From: Acidimicrobiales bacterium
Lineage (GTDB): Bacteria > Actinomycetota > Acidimicrobiia > Acidimicrobiales > Acidimicrobilacustridaceae
Reading direction: 5' to 3'
Length of the DNA: 64,000 bases
Assembly (NCBI GenBank): GCA_030830565.1
Contig: JAURMR010000037.1
Span: 1 to 64,000, forward strand
Below are positions 16,566 through 25,734 of the stretch, piece by piece; the stretch's first letter is position 1, and the number at the start of each line of letters is the position of its first letter. The notes beneath the pieces were generated by a model, which had not been told where the DNA came from, made no database searches, and saw only the letters and a program-made list of their open reading frames with translations. The position numbers were made by a program, and so were the translations under genes.

Positions 16566-16943
16566 ATGTCGATCATTCGTATCAATGCCATCACCGTTCC
16601 GGCTCAGGCCGGCGACGAGCTTGCTCACCGATTTGCTGCCCGCGCCGGTGCAGTCGATGGCGCCGATGGCTTTGAGGGCTTTGAACTACTCAAGCCCACC
16701 GATGGTCGTGACCAGTGGCTGGTAATCACTCGCTGGCGTGACGAAGACGCGTTCAATGCGTGGGTTGCATCACCGGCGTTCGCCGATGGGCACCGCGGCA
16801 CCGAAGGCGCATCTGCCGCTGGTGGATACCCTGGTGGTCATCCCGGCGGCCATCCCGGAAATGGTGGCGGTGAACGCCCCGTGGGCGTTGGTGCCGAGAT
16901 CTGGGCCTACGAGCCGGTCGTTTCTGTCGACCCTTCGAAGTAA
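16566..16943 (+). CDS. IsdG/MhuD-type haem-degrading monooxygenase
   Basis: This 125-residue protein has an antibiotic-biosynthesis-monooxygenase fold. Counting from the ATG, Asn7, Trp66 and His76 fall at the positions of the catalytic Asn-Trp-His triad of MhuD and IsdG, which supports haem binding and oxidative ring opening to release iron. Residues about 83-104 form an unusual Gly/Pro/His insert (GGYPGGHPGGHPGNGGG) before the last beta strand. The following membrane-protein gene starts 15 bp downstream, probably in the same operon. Whether the product is mycobilin- or staphylobilin-like cannot be told. Confidence 0.8.
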   Translation: MSIIRINAITVPAQAGDELAHRFAARAGAVDGADGFEGFELLKPTDGRDQWLVITRWRDEDAFNAWVASPAFADGHRGTEGASAAGGYPGGHPGGHPGNGGGERPVGVGAEIWAYEPVVSVDPSK

Positions 16944-16958
16944 CGCGAGAATCTCCCA

Positions 16959-17324
16959 ATGCTCCGAAGCATTCATGAGTCCTTTTCGTGGTTTGTCATC
17001 ATCGGCAACGCCCTTGCCGGTACGTGGGCGCTCGCTGCGAACTGGATACATCCGCTGCGAACCCGCGCGCTGTGGTGGTTCATTGTCATTGTTGAACTGA
17101 GCATCTTCGTGCAGGTGGGCATGGGTGTTGCCATTGTCGCCGGTCAGGGAATCAAGGCGCCGAAGTTCCACATGTTCTATGGCTTCGTGGCCATCATCGT
17201 TGTCGGCCTTATCTATAGCTACCGCCATCAGTTGTCGCAGAAGAAGTACCTGCTCTACGGATTCGGTGGTTTGTTTCTGATGGGGCTCGGCATTCGAGCA
17301 ATGTTGGTCGGCAACGTTTCCTGA
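16959..17324 (+). CDS. Four-helix membrane protein of unknown function
   Basis: This 121-residue protein is mostly hydrophobic, with four predicted transmembrane helices at about 8-27, 38-62, 69-88 and 98-117. Histidines occur at positions 6 and about 31, plus KFHMFYG near 70, and the loop SYRHQLSQKK is basic. I do not recognise the family. It follows the haem monooxygenase by 15 bp, so a link to haem or iron is possible but unproven. Its stop codon lies within a perfect palindrome shared with the convergent gene's stop. Confidence 0.7.
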   Translation: MLRSIHESFSWFVIIGNALAGTWALAANWIHPLRTRALWWFIVIVELSIFVQVGMGVAIVAGQGIKAPKFHMFYGFVAIIVVGLIYSYRHQLSQKKYLLYGFGGLFLMGLGIRAMLVGNVS

Positions 17325-17332
17325 ATTTCAGG
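17320..17332. repeat. Palindrome supplying both convergent stop codons
   Basis: CCTGAA-T-TTCAGG is a perfect 13-bp palindrome. Its TGA at 17322-17324 ends the plus-strand membrane protein, and the TCA at 17328-17330 is the stop of the minus-strand gene. It could act as a weak bidirectional terminator, although it is short and lacks a T-run. Confidence 0.55.
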
Positions 17333-17855
17333 CCGGCTCTCGGTTGAGATGCCATTGCACTTCAATCACTTGACCAAGTCGAAGTGGACCTGACGCGATC
17401 ACGTTCGTCCATATGAACGCTTGATCCATGTTGGTGGCGATGGCATCAGGTGCATCGTGAGGAAAGAGTCCGAGCACTTCGATTCGACCGCGCAAGTCAT
17501 CGTCGTTCTGCGACGCGTCACGAATGCGCTCGATGATTGCTCGGTGTTCTTCAACCGTTCCCACTCGGACACCAAAGTGCGGCGAGTTCTGTGGAGCAGT
17601 GCGCACCATCTCCACCCACTCGTCGACCGAATCAGCCATTGCTGCTTCGATAGCGATCTGTTCAGCCGGTGCTTCTGATGCGTAGAACGAATTGTTGGCG
17701 TAATCACGAAGATTGGTGTCGATGAACGCCGTGAACCAGTGACGACCACTGTCAGACACCGTGCATCCCAGCAACTCAAAGACTCGAGCGGCCAGCGCTC
17801 GCTCTCCGGGCGCATGCAATAACTCCACATGAGTCAATCGACGATCAACGTCCAC
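17328..17855 (-). CDS. Uncharacterised protein, possible VOC-like fold
   Basis: I do not firmly recognise this 175-residue soluble protein. The start MDVDRRLTHVELLHAPGE and the central HFGVRVGTVEEHRAIIERI have the beta-alpha-beta rhythm of glyoxalase/VOC domains (a strand, a histidine, and a helix that begins with a proline), and the C-terminal GQVIEVQWHLNRE reads like a closing strand. No complete metal-ligand set is obvious. It follows pckG on the minus strand, beyond that gene's terminator, so it probably has its own promoter in 17856-17930. Confidence 0.5.
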   Translation of the reverse strand: MDVDRRLTHVELLHAPGERALAARVFELLGCTVSDSGRHWFTAFIDTNLRDYANNSFYASEAPAEQIAIEAAMADSVDEWVEMVRTAPQNSPHFGVRVGTVEEHRAIIERIRDASQNDDDLRGRIEVLGLFPHDAPDAIATNMDQAFIWTNVIASGPLRLGQVIEVQWHLNREPA

Positions 17856-17930
17856 GAGTCCCCCTCAAACAGCGTGACCGTGATCGTTGCCGACAGACAG
17901 CACCGCTGCCACTCGTTGTGCTGTGACGCG

Positions 17931-17960
17931 AAGAGGGCGGGGCCGAAGCCTCGCCCTCTT
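17931..17960 (-). terminator. Intrinsic terminator downstream of pckG
   Basis: AAGAGGGCG (17931-17939) pairs with CGCCCTCTT (17952-17960); inner pairs extend the stem to about 12 bp, with a CCGAAG loop on the plus strand or a TTCG tetraloop on the minus strand. It lies 24 bases past the pckG stop. The T-tract after the stem on the minus strand is only TT, so termination may rely on the stem. Confidence 0.65.
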
Positions 17961-17983
17961 TTACGACATGAAACGAATCGGAA

Positions 17984-19774
17984 TTAGCCGAGACGCTTTT
18001 CGAGTTCGCGAAGTTCGTCACGAAGCTCTGAAGGAAGTTCGGCACCGAAGGTGTCGAGATGCGCTTCGAGCTGCGGGATTTCGGCGCTCCATGCGGCGTT
18101 GTCAACCGACAACAACGTGGTGATGGTTGCATCGTCGATGTCGAGGCCGGCAAGGTCGAGATCCGATGCGCTCGGAACCCGGCCAATGGCGGTGTCGTTG
18201 GCACCGGCGGTGCCTTCGAGGCGCTCGACGATCCACTTGAGAACACGGGAGTTCTCGCCAAAGCCTGGCCACAGGAACGAACCGTCGTCGCCCTTGCGGA
18301 ACCAGTTGACCCAGAACAACTTGGGAAGGTTCGACGCGTCGGTTGCTTCGCCGATCTCAAGCCAATGCTTGAAGTAGTCGCCCATGTTGTAGCCACAGAA
18401 CGGAAGCATGGCGAAGGGGTCGAAACGAAGTTCGCCCACGGTGCCAGCAGCAGCTGCAGTCTTTTCCGAGCTCATGATCGAGCCGAGGAACACACCGTGC
18501 TGCCAATCGAATGATTCGGTCACCAACGGAACATTGGTGGCGCGACGGCCGCCGAAAAGAATTGCCGAGATCGGCACACCGGCAGGGTCCTGCCATTCGG
18601 GTGCGATCGACGGGCACTGTGCGGCCGGGGCAGTGAAGCGTGCGTTCGGGTGCGCAGCGGGGGAGTCCGAGGCCGGAGTCCAATCGTTGCCCTTCCAGTC
18701 GATGAGGTGCGCGGGCGGTTCATCGGAAAGGTCTTCCCACCAGATGTCGCCATCGTCGGTGAGTGCGCAGTTGGTGAAGATCGAATTGCCCTTCACTGAT
18801 TCAAGCGCGTTGAAGTTCGACTTGGCCGAGGTGCCAGGAGCAACGCCGAAGAAACCGGCTTCGGGGTTAATGGCATAAAGGCGACCATCGGCACCGAACT
18901 TCATCCAGGCAATGTCGTCACCAACGGTTTCGACCTTCCAACCCGGAAGGGTGGGGATGAGCATTGCCATGTTCGTCTTGCCACACGCTGACGGGAATGC
19001 CGCAGCGACGTACTTCTTCACACCTTCAGGCGAGGTGAGGCCGAGGATGAGCATGTGCTCGGCCATCCAGCCGTTGTCGCGCGCCATGGTGGAAGCGATG
19101 CGCAGTGCGAAGCACTTCTTGCCGAGCAGTGCGTTGCCGCCGTAGCCCGAGCCGTAGGACCAGATTTCGCTGGTTTCCGGGAAGTGCACGATGTACTTGT
19201 TCTCGGCATCGCACGGCCACGGCACATCGGCCTGGCCGGCAGCAAGCGGCATGCCCACTGAATGCACGCACGGAACCCATTCACCATTTCCAAGAACGTC
19301 GAGTGCGCCCTGGCCCATGCGAGTCATGATGCGCATGTTGACTGCCACATAGGCAGAGTCGCTGAGCTGCACACCAATGTGCGCGATCGGCGAACCGAGC
19401 GGACCCATCGAGAACGGCACGACATACATCGTGCGGCCCTTCATGGCGCCGGTGTAGAGCTTGGTCATCTCGGCGCGCATCTCTGCGGGCGGACGCCAGT
19501 TGTTCGTGGGGCCTGCATCGACTTCGCGTTCGGAGCAGATGTAGGTGCGGTCTTCAACGCGAGCAACGTCGCCCGGGTCAGAGAGTGCGAGGTAACTATT
19601 CGGACGCTTCGCTTCGTTCAGGGTGCGGAACGTTCCACCGGCAACGAGTTCGCCACAAAGGCGCTCGTATTCCTCGGCGGAGCCGTCACACCAATACACG
19701 TCATCGGGTTGCAGAATTTCGCGCCACTGTTCGACCCAGTCGATCAGTTTTTGGTTTGTGGTCTGCCCGGCCAT
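17984..19774 (-). CDS. pckG: GTP-dependent phosphoenolpyruvate carboxykinase
   Basis: This 596-residue enzyme interconverts oxaloacetate and PEP using GTP at the TCA/gluconeogenesis branch. Visible features are the substrate region [25 protein letters not shown], and the kinase-1a P-loop [11 protein letters not shown] with the mobile active-site cysteine, followed by the metal-binding [10 protein letters not shown]. The length is that of the GTP class (about 600), not the ATP class (about 530). The start has GGAGGAAAC directly before the ATG. The 156 bp upstream presumably hold the promoter. In organisms with Kgd-type TCA variants this is the usual anaplerotic/gluconeogenic enzyme. Confidence 0.96.
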   Translation of the reverse strand: MAGQTTNQKLIDWVEQWREILQPDDVYWCDGSAEEYERLCGELVAGGTFRTLNEAKRPNSYLALSDPGDVARVEDRTYICSEREVDAGPTNNWRPPAEMRAEMTKLYTGAMKGRTMYVVPFSMGPLGSPIAHIGVQLSDSAYVAVNMRIMTRMGQGALDVLGNGEWVPCVHSVGMPLAAGQADVPWPCDAENKYIVHFPETSEIWSYGSGYGGNALLGKKCFALRIASTMARDNGWMAEHMLILGLTSPEGVKKYVAAAFPSACGKTNMAMLIPTLPGWKVETVGDDIAWMKFGADGRLYAINPEAGFFGVAPGTSAKSNFNALESVKGNSIFTNCALTDDGDIWWEDLSDEPPAHLIDWKGNDWTPASDSPAAHPNARFTAPAAQCPSIAPEWQDPAGVPISAILFGGRRATNVPLVTESFDWQHGVFLGSIMSSEKTAAAAGTVGELRFDPFAMLPFCGYNMGDYFKHWLEIGEATDASNLPKLFWVNWFRKGDDGSFLWPGFGENSRVLKWIVERLEGTAGANDTAIGRVPSASDLDLAGLDIDDATITTLLSVDNAAWSAEIPQLEAHLDTFGAELPSELRDELRELEKRLG

Positions 19775-19930
19775 GTTTCCTCCGACGTCGTTGTCGAATG
19801 CGCGATGCGCGTGAGTGGTGATTGTTCCCGGCGAGCGGTTGCCGTCGGGTGAACCTCTGGTGAATCAGCGAAGCGTAGAGGATTCAACGACGCTCTCCGT
19901 CGCCGAAACCCAAGGTGTGCCGTGTGGCAC

Positions 19931-20218
19931 TTAGCCTTCGGTGCCGCCCTGAGGGTGCTGCACGTTGTCGGCGTTCGGTTGTTCGTACCCGGGGGTACCC
20001 ATATCGGCTTCAGAGCCCATACGAAGACGAATAGCCAATGAGCCACCGTCGAGATCAAAGACCACTCGCTGGCCCTGACGCAGGGAACGGAAAACCGAAC
20101 CCACGAGGGCGCTGCGGGTGAATTCGTAATCGTTCAGGTCCGTGTCGCAGATGATGGTGCCGACGCCGGAGACCGGGTCGTAGGACTTGACGACTCCCTG
20201 CAAAGGACCGGCAGACAC
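19931..20218 (-). CDS. Degenerate cold-shock-like OB-fold protein
   Basis: This 95-residue protein begins VSAGPLQGVVKSYDPVSGVG and reads like a cold-shock domain: the GVVKSYDPVSGVGTI strand-turn-strand, then DYEFTRSAL and GQRVVFDL. The aromatic RNP1 and RNP2 residues (KGFGFI, VFVHFS) that bind RNA in CspA are missing, leaving GVGTIICD and YEFTRSAL. A Gly/Gln/Asn-rich tail of about 28 residues follows. The GTG at 20216-20218 lies only 2 nt after the rpmB stop, so it is probably translated with ribosomal protein bL28. Binding to nucleic acid is therefore uncertain. Confidence 0.65.
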   Translation of the reverse strand: MSAGPLQGVVKSYDPVSGVGTIICDTDLNDYEFTRSALVGSVFRSLRQGQRVVFDLDGGSLAIRLRMGSEADMGTPGYEQPNADNVQHPQGGTEG

Positions 20219-20220
20219 GG

Positions 20221-20415
20221 TCAGCGAACTGCCTTGACGACCTTGCCGGCCTTGAGGCACGACGTGCACACGTTGACGCGCTTGGTCGAACCGTTGACCA
20301 CGGCGCGAACTCGCTGGATGTTCGGATTCCAACGGCGCTTGGTGCGGCGATGGGAGTGGCTTACCGCCATACCGAACGATGGGTGCTTTCCGCACACCTC
20401 GCATACAGCTGCCAT
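20221..20415 (-). CDS. rpmB: 50S ribosomal protein bL28 (zinc-binding form)
   Basis: The 64-residue protein has the standard bL28 core [20 protein letters not shown] and two Cys pairs, CEVC at 6-9 and CTSC near the C-terminus. It is therefore the zinc-binding C+ form, whereas C- paralogues appear under zinc starvation in some actinobacteria. The ATG at 20413-20415 is preceded by CGGAG. The longer upstream frame is antisense to the FakA-like gene and not coding. The cold-shock-like gene follows after 2 nt. Confidence 0.94.
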   Translation of the reverse strand: MAAVCEVCGKHPSFGMAVSHSHRRTKRRWNPNIQRVRAVVNGSTKRVNVCTSCLKAGKVVKAVR

Positions 20416-20563
20416 GACAACACACTCCGGGACGTCAGAAGAATCGAACGCCGAATGGTAGCAGCGGCCTCTCGAGGACCCAATTCGGCGGTTGACGGGC
20501 CTGAATGACCCAGATTTCGCCCACCTCCGCCTGAAGGTGAAGGCATCAGTAGTCTCTCCGCCG

Positions 20564-22228
20564 ATGTCGATCGCCACCAGCCTGACCGCCGATGACCTCC
20601 GGATGCTCATCCGGGGATACGCCGATGCCCTGGCCGCTCATCGCGAGACGATCAACCGACTGAACGTCTATCCCGTGCCCGATGGGGATACCGGCACGAA
20701 CATGGCGCTCACGCTCGCATCGGTGGTCACCGAGCTCGATGGCGCTGACGCCGATCTCAATTCGACCTGCCAGGCGATCTCGCACGGTTCGCTCATGGGT
20801 GCTCGCGGAAATTCGGGCGTCATCCTTTCGCAGATCCTGCGTGGGCTGTCTGCCGAGTTCCGTTCCGCTGCGACCATCGACGGCGCAACCTTTGCAACGG
20901 CGCTCGATGCTGCTGCCACCGCTGCGTACGGCGCAGTGATGAAACCGGTCGAAGGAACAATCCTCACCGTCGTTCGTGTCGCTGCCGAAGGCGGGCGCGC
21001 TGCGGCTGATGCCGGTTCGGATCTTCTCGGCGTTCTTGAAGCTGCGCACGCCTCGGGCGCCGATGCGCTTGCGCGCACACCGGAGATGTTGCAGGTGTTG
21101 GCCGATGCGGGCGTTGTTGACTCCGGCGGCACTGGCCTCATGTTGTTGTTCGATGTAGCGCTGAACATCGTGTGCGGTCGTCCAATCCCAGAAGCCGCCG
21201 AGGATCCGGCCGGTGCGTCCGCAGAATTCCTTAGTGCCTTCGATGCTGCGCACGGCGACGGATCTCACGATGGTTCGCTCGCCGGCCTTCGTTATGAGGT
21301 CATGTACTTCCTTGAAGCACCCGACGAAGCCGTGCCTGGTTTCAAAGACGTGTGGGCAACACTCGGCGATTCAATCGTCGTTGTCGGTGGCGACGGTATT
21401 TGGAACTGTCACATTCATACCGACGACATCGGAGCCACGATCGAAGCGGCGGTCGACATCGGTCGCCCGCGTTCGATCCGCGTGACCGATCTTCTTGAAG
21501 AAGTCGAAGAAGAACGTTGGGTGCGCGAAGCCGAACCCATGAACCCGGAACCGGCAACAACCCACGACCCGGTTCCGTGTGCCGTGGTTGCGGTCTCGGT
21601 TGGCGACGGCATTCGCCGCATTTTCCATTCCCTTGGCGTGCAGGTGATCGTCACCGGTGGTCAAACAATGAATCCGTCAACGGCGCAACTTCTTGAAGCG
21701 GTTGAAGCAGCCCCGGCCGACGACGTTGTGTTGCTGCCGAATAACAAGAACATCATTCCCGTGGCCGAACAGGTCGACGCGATGACCACCAAGAACGTTC
21801 GAGTTGTTCCCACTCGTGGCGTTGCCGAAGGTTTTGCTTCGTTATTGGCCTATGACCCAGAAGGCACGGCTGCTTCGAACGCCGATGCAATGTCTGAAGC
21901 CGCAGCCCACGTTGTTGCCGGTGAACTCACACGCGCTGTGCGAGATTCGAGCAGTGATGCCGGGCCCATTCGCGAAGGCGACTGGTTGGGCATTGCGCGC
22001 GACGGAATCATTGCTATCGACGCCGATCTTTCTGAAGCCGCCGCTGGACTGCTTGCCCACATCGTGAACGAGGGCCACGAAATCGTCACGATCATCGAGG
22101 GCGAGGGCGCAACACCGGCCGCGACTCGACACCTCGAAGTGTGGGTACAGGACAACCGTCCAGGGTGCGAGGTTGAAGTGCATCACGGCGGACAGCCTCT
22201 CTACCCGTATCTCTTCGGTATCGAGTGA
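20564..22228 (+). CDS. DhaL-domain fatty acid kinase FakA-like protein
   Basis: This 554-residue protein has an N-terminal DhaL (dihydroxyacetone kinase phosphatase) domain with [18 protein letters not shown] and [19 protein letters not shown], which bind ADP and metal. A middle domain follows, and the C-terminal part ends in [13 protein letters not shown]. This is the FakA/YloV architecture: FakA phosphorylates fatty acids presented by a DegV-family FakB protein, feeding PlsX/PlsY phospholipid synthesis. No fakB lies in the window, but plsX and acpP lie 6 kb downstream. The ATG at 20564 fits the family start. It overlaps recG by 4 nt, a pairing seen in many bacteria. Confidence 0.88.
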   Translation: MSIATSLTADDLRMLIRGYADALAAHRETINRLNVYPVPDGDTGTNMALTLASVVTELDGADADLNSTCQAISHGSLMGARGNSGVILSQILRGLSAEFRSAATIDGATFATALDAAATAAYGAVMKPVEGTILTVVRVAAEGGRAAADAGSDLLGVLEAAHASGADALARTPEMLQVLADAGVVDSGGTGLMLLFDVALNIVCGRPIPEAAEDPAGASAEFLSAFDAAHGDGSHDGSLAGLRYEVMYFLEAPDEAVPGFKDVWATLGDSIVVVGGDGIWNCHIHTDDIGATIEAAVDIGRPRSIRVTDLLEEVEEERWVREAEPMNPEPATTHDPVPCAVVAVSVGDGIRRIFHSLGVQVIVTGGQTMNPSTAQLLEAVEAAPADDVVLLPNNKNIIPVAEQVDAMTTKNVRVVPTRGVAEGFASLLAYDPEGTAASNADAMSEAAAHVVAGELTRAVRDSSSDAGPIREGDWLGIARDGIIAIDADLSEAAAGLLAHIVNEGHEIVTIIEGEGATPAATRHLEVWVQDNRPGCEVEVHHGGQPLYPYLFGIE

Positions 22229-24381
22229 GCGACATCGTGGGACGTCGGTTGGCACAACTTGCCAATCTGCCGGTCACTGAATTGAAAGGTGTGACGCCCA
22301 AGCGGGCAGAAGCACTCGCAACACTTGGTATTCGTTCTGTGCTTGATGTGTTGATGAATTATCCGCGCCGTTACATCGATCGCACGAAAGAAGTCACGAT
22401 TCGCGATGCGCCACTTGATGACGAAGTGGTGCTTCTCGCGACGGTGAAGGCCAGTCGTGCGGTTCGGAGCAAGAACGGACGCGAGTTCATCGTCATCACC
22501 GTGGCCGACGACACCGGTTCTCTTGACATCAGTTTCTTCAACCAACGGTGGCGCTTGAAGTTCCTGCCAGTCGGAACCTCCGTAGCGATCTTTGGAAAGG
22601 TCACCGTCTTCAACGGTCGCCGAGGAATGACGAATCCCTTCGTCGACAAAGTCGGCACGCGAGTCGGTCGGATTGTGCCGATCTATCCGCAATCGGAGAA
22701 GGCGCGAATCAATAGCGACACGATTGCGGACTTGTGCGCAGAAACGCTGCGCCGCTCTGGTGAATTCGCGGACATTGTCGATGAATCGTTGCTTGATCGA
22801 CTTGATCTCGTTGATCGCACGACTGCCTTTCGTGGCATTCACGAACCGAATGACTCCGAAGAAGAAAAGGCCGCTCGAAAGCGCCTTGTCTTCGACGAAT
22901 TGTTGCGGGTGCAGGTGGAACTGGTTCGGCGCAAACGAGAACTCGAACGAACTGCGGTTGGAATCGCTCATGTTGTTGGTGATGGTGGCGGGCCGTTGGT
23001 GAGGCGCTTCCACGAAGTTCTTCCTTACGACCTCACTGGCGCTCAGGCTCGGACGATCGTTGAGATCAACGAAGACCTCGCCAAAGGCCATCCCATGCAC
23101 CGGTTATTGCAGGGCGATGTGGGCGCGGGAAAGACCGTCGTTGCGGTGAGTGCGATGTTGGTTGCCGTTCAGGGTGGTCATCAGGCCGCGCTCATGGCGC
23201 CAACTGAAGTGCTGGCCGAGCAGCACCATCTCGGCATCAAACATCTCCTTGAAGGTTTCACGGTTCCCGATACTGACGATGGCAATTTGTTCGGCGGAGC
23301 GGGGATGGATCGTTCATTGCGGGTCGCTTTGCTCACGAACCGAACGACAGCAGCCGATCGTCGCAAAATCCTCGAAGACATGGTGACGGGAAATCTCGAC
23401 ATCGTGATCGGCACGCACTCGTTGATTTCTGAAGGCATTGCGTTCAAGTCGCTCGGTGTTGTGGTGATCGATGAACAGCATCGCTTCGGTGTTGAACAAC
23501 GTGCCGCGTTGCGTGACAAGGGCGCAGGCGACGCCATGCCCGATGTGTTGGTCATGACCGCTACGCCGATTCCGCGCACCGCGGCGATGACGGTGTATGG
23601 CGACCTCGATGTTTCGGTTCTCGATGAACTCCCGCCGGGCCGCACGCCGATCGTTACTCGTTGGGCGCAGACCGACATGGACGAAGTTCAAGTGTGGCAG
23701 CAGGTCCGCGACGAAATCGCCGACGGTCGCCAGGTCTATGTCGTGTGTCCGTTGATTGAAGAGAGTGAAAAGCTCGAGGTTCGATCAGCGCAGGAGACGT
23801 TTGAGGAACTCACGAGCGGCGAACTTTCCGGGCTACGAGTTGGTTTGTTGCATGGTCGACTGAAGTCCGATGAAAAGGACGCAGTCATGACCCAGTTCCG
23901 TGCTGGCGAACTCGATGCGCTTGTCTCAACGACAGTTATCGAAGTGGGCGTCGACGTTCCCAACGCAACCGTCATGGTGATTCTCGATGCCACGCGCTTT
24001 GGCATCGCCCAGTTGCATCAGTTGCGTGGTCGTGTCGGTCGAGGCGCGGCGAAGTCGTTCTGTTGGCTTGTTGGCGAGGCGAAAACTCCCGACGGTGAAG
24101 CACGCCTTGAAGCCCTTGTTCGAAGCACCGATGGTTTTGAACTCGCCGAGGTCGATCTAGATCTTCGTGGCGAAGGCACGATCATGGGGGAGCGACAGAA
24201 AGGTCAGAACGATCTGAAGCTGGCCTCGTTGCGTCGAGATCGTGAATGGGTGGTGACCGCTCGAGAGATTGCGATCGAGATACTCGATACCGATCCCGAG
24301 TTGATCAAGCATGAACTCCTTGCGGAAGAAGTCGATCTATTTCTGAAAGCCGATGACGTCGACTTTCTGATGAAGAGTTGA
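22225..24381 (+). CDS. recG: ATP-dependent DNA helicase RecG
   Basis: This 718-residue enzyme remodels stalled forks and branched DNA. The N-terminal wedge/OB domain contains LKGVTPKRAEAL and YPRRYIDRTKE. The helicase core has Walker A GDVGAGKTVVA, the DEQHRFGVEQR motif II, and TATPIPRTAAM as motif III, and the TRG region follows RGRVGRGAAKSFC. The GTG start overlaps the FakA-like stop (GTGA at 22225-22228). Confidence 0.95.
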   Translation: MSDIVGRRLAQLANLPVTELKGVTPKRAEALATLGIRSVLDVLMNYPRRYIDRTKEVTIRDAPLDDEVVLLATVKASRAVRSKNGREFIVITVADDTGSLDISFFNQRWRLKFLPVGTSVAIFGKVTVFNGRRGMTNPFVDKVGTRVGRIVPIYPQSEKARINSDTIADLCAETLRRSGEFADIVDESLLDRLDLVDRTTAFRGIHEPNDSEEEKAARKRLVFDELLRVQVELVRRKRELERTAVGIAHVVGDGGGPLVRRFHEVLPYDLTGAQARTIVEINEDLAKGHPMHRLLQGDVGAGKTVVAVSAMLVAVQGGHQAALMAPTEVLAEQHHLGIKHLLEGFTVPDTDDGNLFGGAGMDRSLRVALLTNRTTAADRRKILEDMVTGNLDIVIGTHSLISEGIAFKSLGVVVIDEQHRFGVEQRAALRDKGAGDAMPDVLVMTATPIPRTAAMTVYGDLDVSVLDELPPGRTPIVTRWAQTDMDEVQVWQQVRDEIADGRQVYVVCPLIEESEKLEVRSAQETFEELTSGELSGLRVGLLHGRLKSDEKDAVMTQFRAGELDALVSTTVIEVGVDVPNATVMVILDATRFGIAQLHQLRGRVGRGAAKSFCWLVGEAKTPDGEARLEALVRSTDGFELAEVDLDLRGEGTIMGERQKGQNDLKLASLRRDREWVVTAREIAIEILDTDPELIKHELLAEEVDLFLKADDVDFLMKS

Positions 24382-24404
24382 TGAGTTCTTCCTAGTATCC
24401 GGAA

Positions 24405-25070
24405 ATGACAACGATCGTTCTGACTCATGGTGCATATCACGGCGGCTGGTGTTTCGAGCCGCTTGTTGCCGAACTTGATGCTCGTGGCGTCACGACTGCA
24501 CTTGTCGAACTTCCGCTTACCGATCTCACCGAAGATGCGGCGGCCGTTACCGCTGTGCTGGACACCATTGATGGTCCGGTGGTTCTTCTCGGACATTCCT
24601 ACGGCGGCGCAGTTGTCACCGTTGCGGGAAATCATTCATCTGTTGAACGACTGGTGTATCTGACAGCGCTTGGTCCGGATGCTGGCGAGTTGGGCAGCGG
24701 CGGACCAATGACAATTGGCGAAGAGTTTCTCCTCACCATGCGCGTTGGCGACGACGGCATTCCGTTCATCGACCCTGAGTTCGCCGCACAAATCTTCTAT
24801 CCAGACATCGATCCGGAAGAAGCTGTGCAATGGGCCACCAAACTTCGTCCCGGAAACACGGGTGGTTCGGTTGTAGTTGAGAAGGCGGCGTGGCGTTCGA
24901 AGCCGGCGACCTATGTCGTGTGCACTGACGATCCGATTCTTCTTGTTGATGGTCAGCGTGCGGTTGCCGAACGAATGGGCGCCGATGTTGTTGAGATGCC
25001 TGGCGATCATTCGCCGATGGTGGCTCGCGCGAGCGAACTTGCTGACATTCTCGAAGCGCTCGTCAAGTAG
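24405..25070 (+). CDS. Small alpha/beta-fold hydrolase
   Basis: This 221-residue protein is a compact alpha/beta hydrolase. The N-terminal LTHGAYHGGWCF is the oxyanion strand, LLGHSYGGAVV is the nucleophile elbow with Ser near 66, and PGDHSPMVARA supplies the catalytic histidine. It is shorter than the 260-290 residues common in the family, having a reduced cap. It resembles actinobacterial esterase-like (salicylate/methyl-ester type) proteins. The start lies 23 bp after recG, and it converges on the SnoaL-like gene. Confidence 0.82.
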   Translation: MTTIVLTHGAYHGGWCFEPLVAELDARGVTTALVELPLTDLTEDAAAVTAVLDTIDGPVVLLGHSYGGAVVTVAGNHSSVERLVYLTALGPDAGELGSGGPMTIGEEFLLTMRVGDDGIPFIDPEFAAQIFYPDIDPEEAVQWATKLRPGNTGGSVVVEKAAWRSKPATYVVCTDDPILLVDGQRAVAERMGADVVEMPGDHSPMVARASELADILEALVK

Positions 25071-25085
25071 TCAACGAGCACATCG

Positions 25086-25520
25086 CTACAGCGTGCGGGG
25101 TGCGCGCAGTTTGCCGCTTCCGTCGATCGGCCCGCTGTAAATCAACTCGAAGTCGCGGTGGGTAAACCGCAAGACGCCGTCGAGGTCGCGCGCCATTACG
25201 TCGTGGTACACGCCGATGAGTTCGCTCACGGTCCCGTCGTCGCGCCACTGCAGTTCGCGAATCTGCCAACGCGCGCTGGCCGTATCGCCATCAACATAGG
25301 AAATGGTTCCGTTCAGAACTTCCTGCACGCATTGCCGGTACGTGGGTCGAATCTTCTCGAATGTTGCGGTGATTGCATCGCGGCCTTCGATAATCCCGTC
25401 GCCCGGTATCAGCCACCGAGCGTCTTCGGCCCATGTGTCAGCGAACTCGGCAACATCGACGCGCAGCACCGCGTCGCAATAGCGGCCAACAAGATTGTGA
25501 ACGTCAGCGTCAATGCCCAT
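25086..25520 (-). CDS. SnoaL-like (NTF2-fold) protein
   Basis: This 144-residue protein has the NTF2/SnoaL fold pattern: VHNLVGRYCDAVLR, FADTWAEDARWLIPG, RDAITATFEKI and VLRFTHRDFELIYSG. The family ranges from polyketide cyclases to ring-hydroxylating dioxygenase small subunits and steroid isomerases; nothing here selects among them. It lies 14 bp after the zinc-ribbon gene on the minus strand. A second SnoaL-like gene occurs at 50418. Confidence 0.78.
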   Translation of the reverse strand: MGIDADVHNLVGRYCDAVLRVDVAEFADTWAEDARWLIPGDGIIEGRDAITATFEKIRPTYRQCVQEVLNGTISYVDGDTASARWQIRELQWRDDGTVSELIGVYHDVMARDLDGVLRFTHRDFELIYSGPIDGSGKLRAPRTL

Positions 25521-25534
25521 GACGTGGTCTCGTT

Positions 25535-25711
25535 TCAGTAACGGTCGTCGTCGTCAGCGGGATCTCCGAGAACGATGTCGAATCGTTCGTTGCAATCGGG
25601 ACACCGATAGGCCACAACATCGCCTGGTTCCCAGCCGTCTTCGGGTGGATAGGACAGCGGGTGGAGGGTGCCTCCGCAATCGACACAGGTCATTCCGAGT
25701 TCGGCTTCCAT
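25535..25711 (-). CDS. Small zinc-ribbon protein
   Basis: This 58-residue protein carries two Cys pairs, CVDC and CPDC, separated by about 28 residues, forming a likely zinc ribbon, and ends in an acidic DPADDDDRY tail. The first in-frame ATG (MEAELGMTC) is at 25709-25711, with a GTG two codons earlier as an alternative. It precedes the SnoaL gene and lies head to head with rsmD across 23 bp. No enzyme function is evident; it might be a metal-binding or protein-interaction adaptor. Confidence 0.65.
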   Translation of the reverse strand: MEAELGMTCVDCGGTLHPLSYPPEDGWEPGDVVAYRCPDCNERFDIVLGDPADDDDRY

Positions 25712-25734
25712 CGCCACAGGGTACGGTCGCCGTC

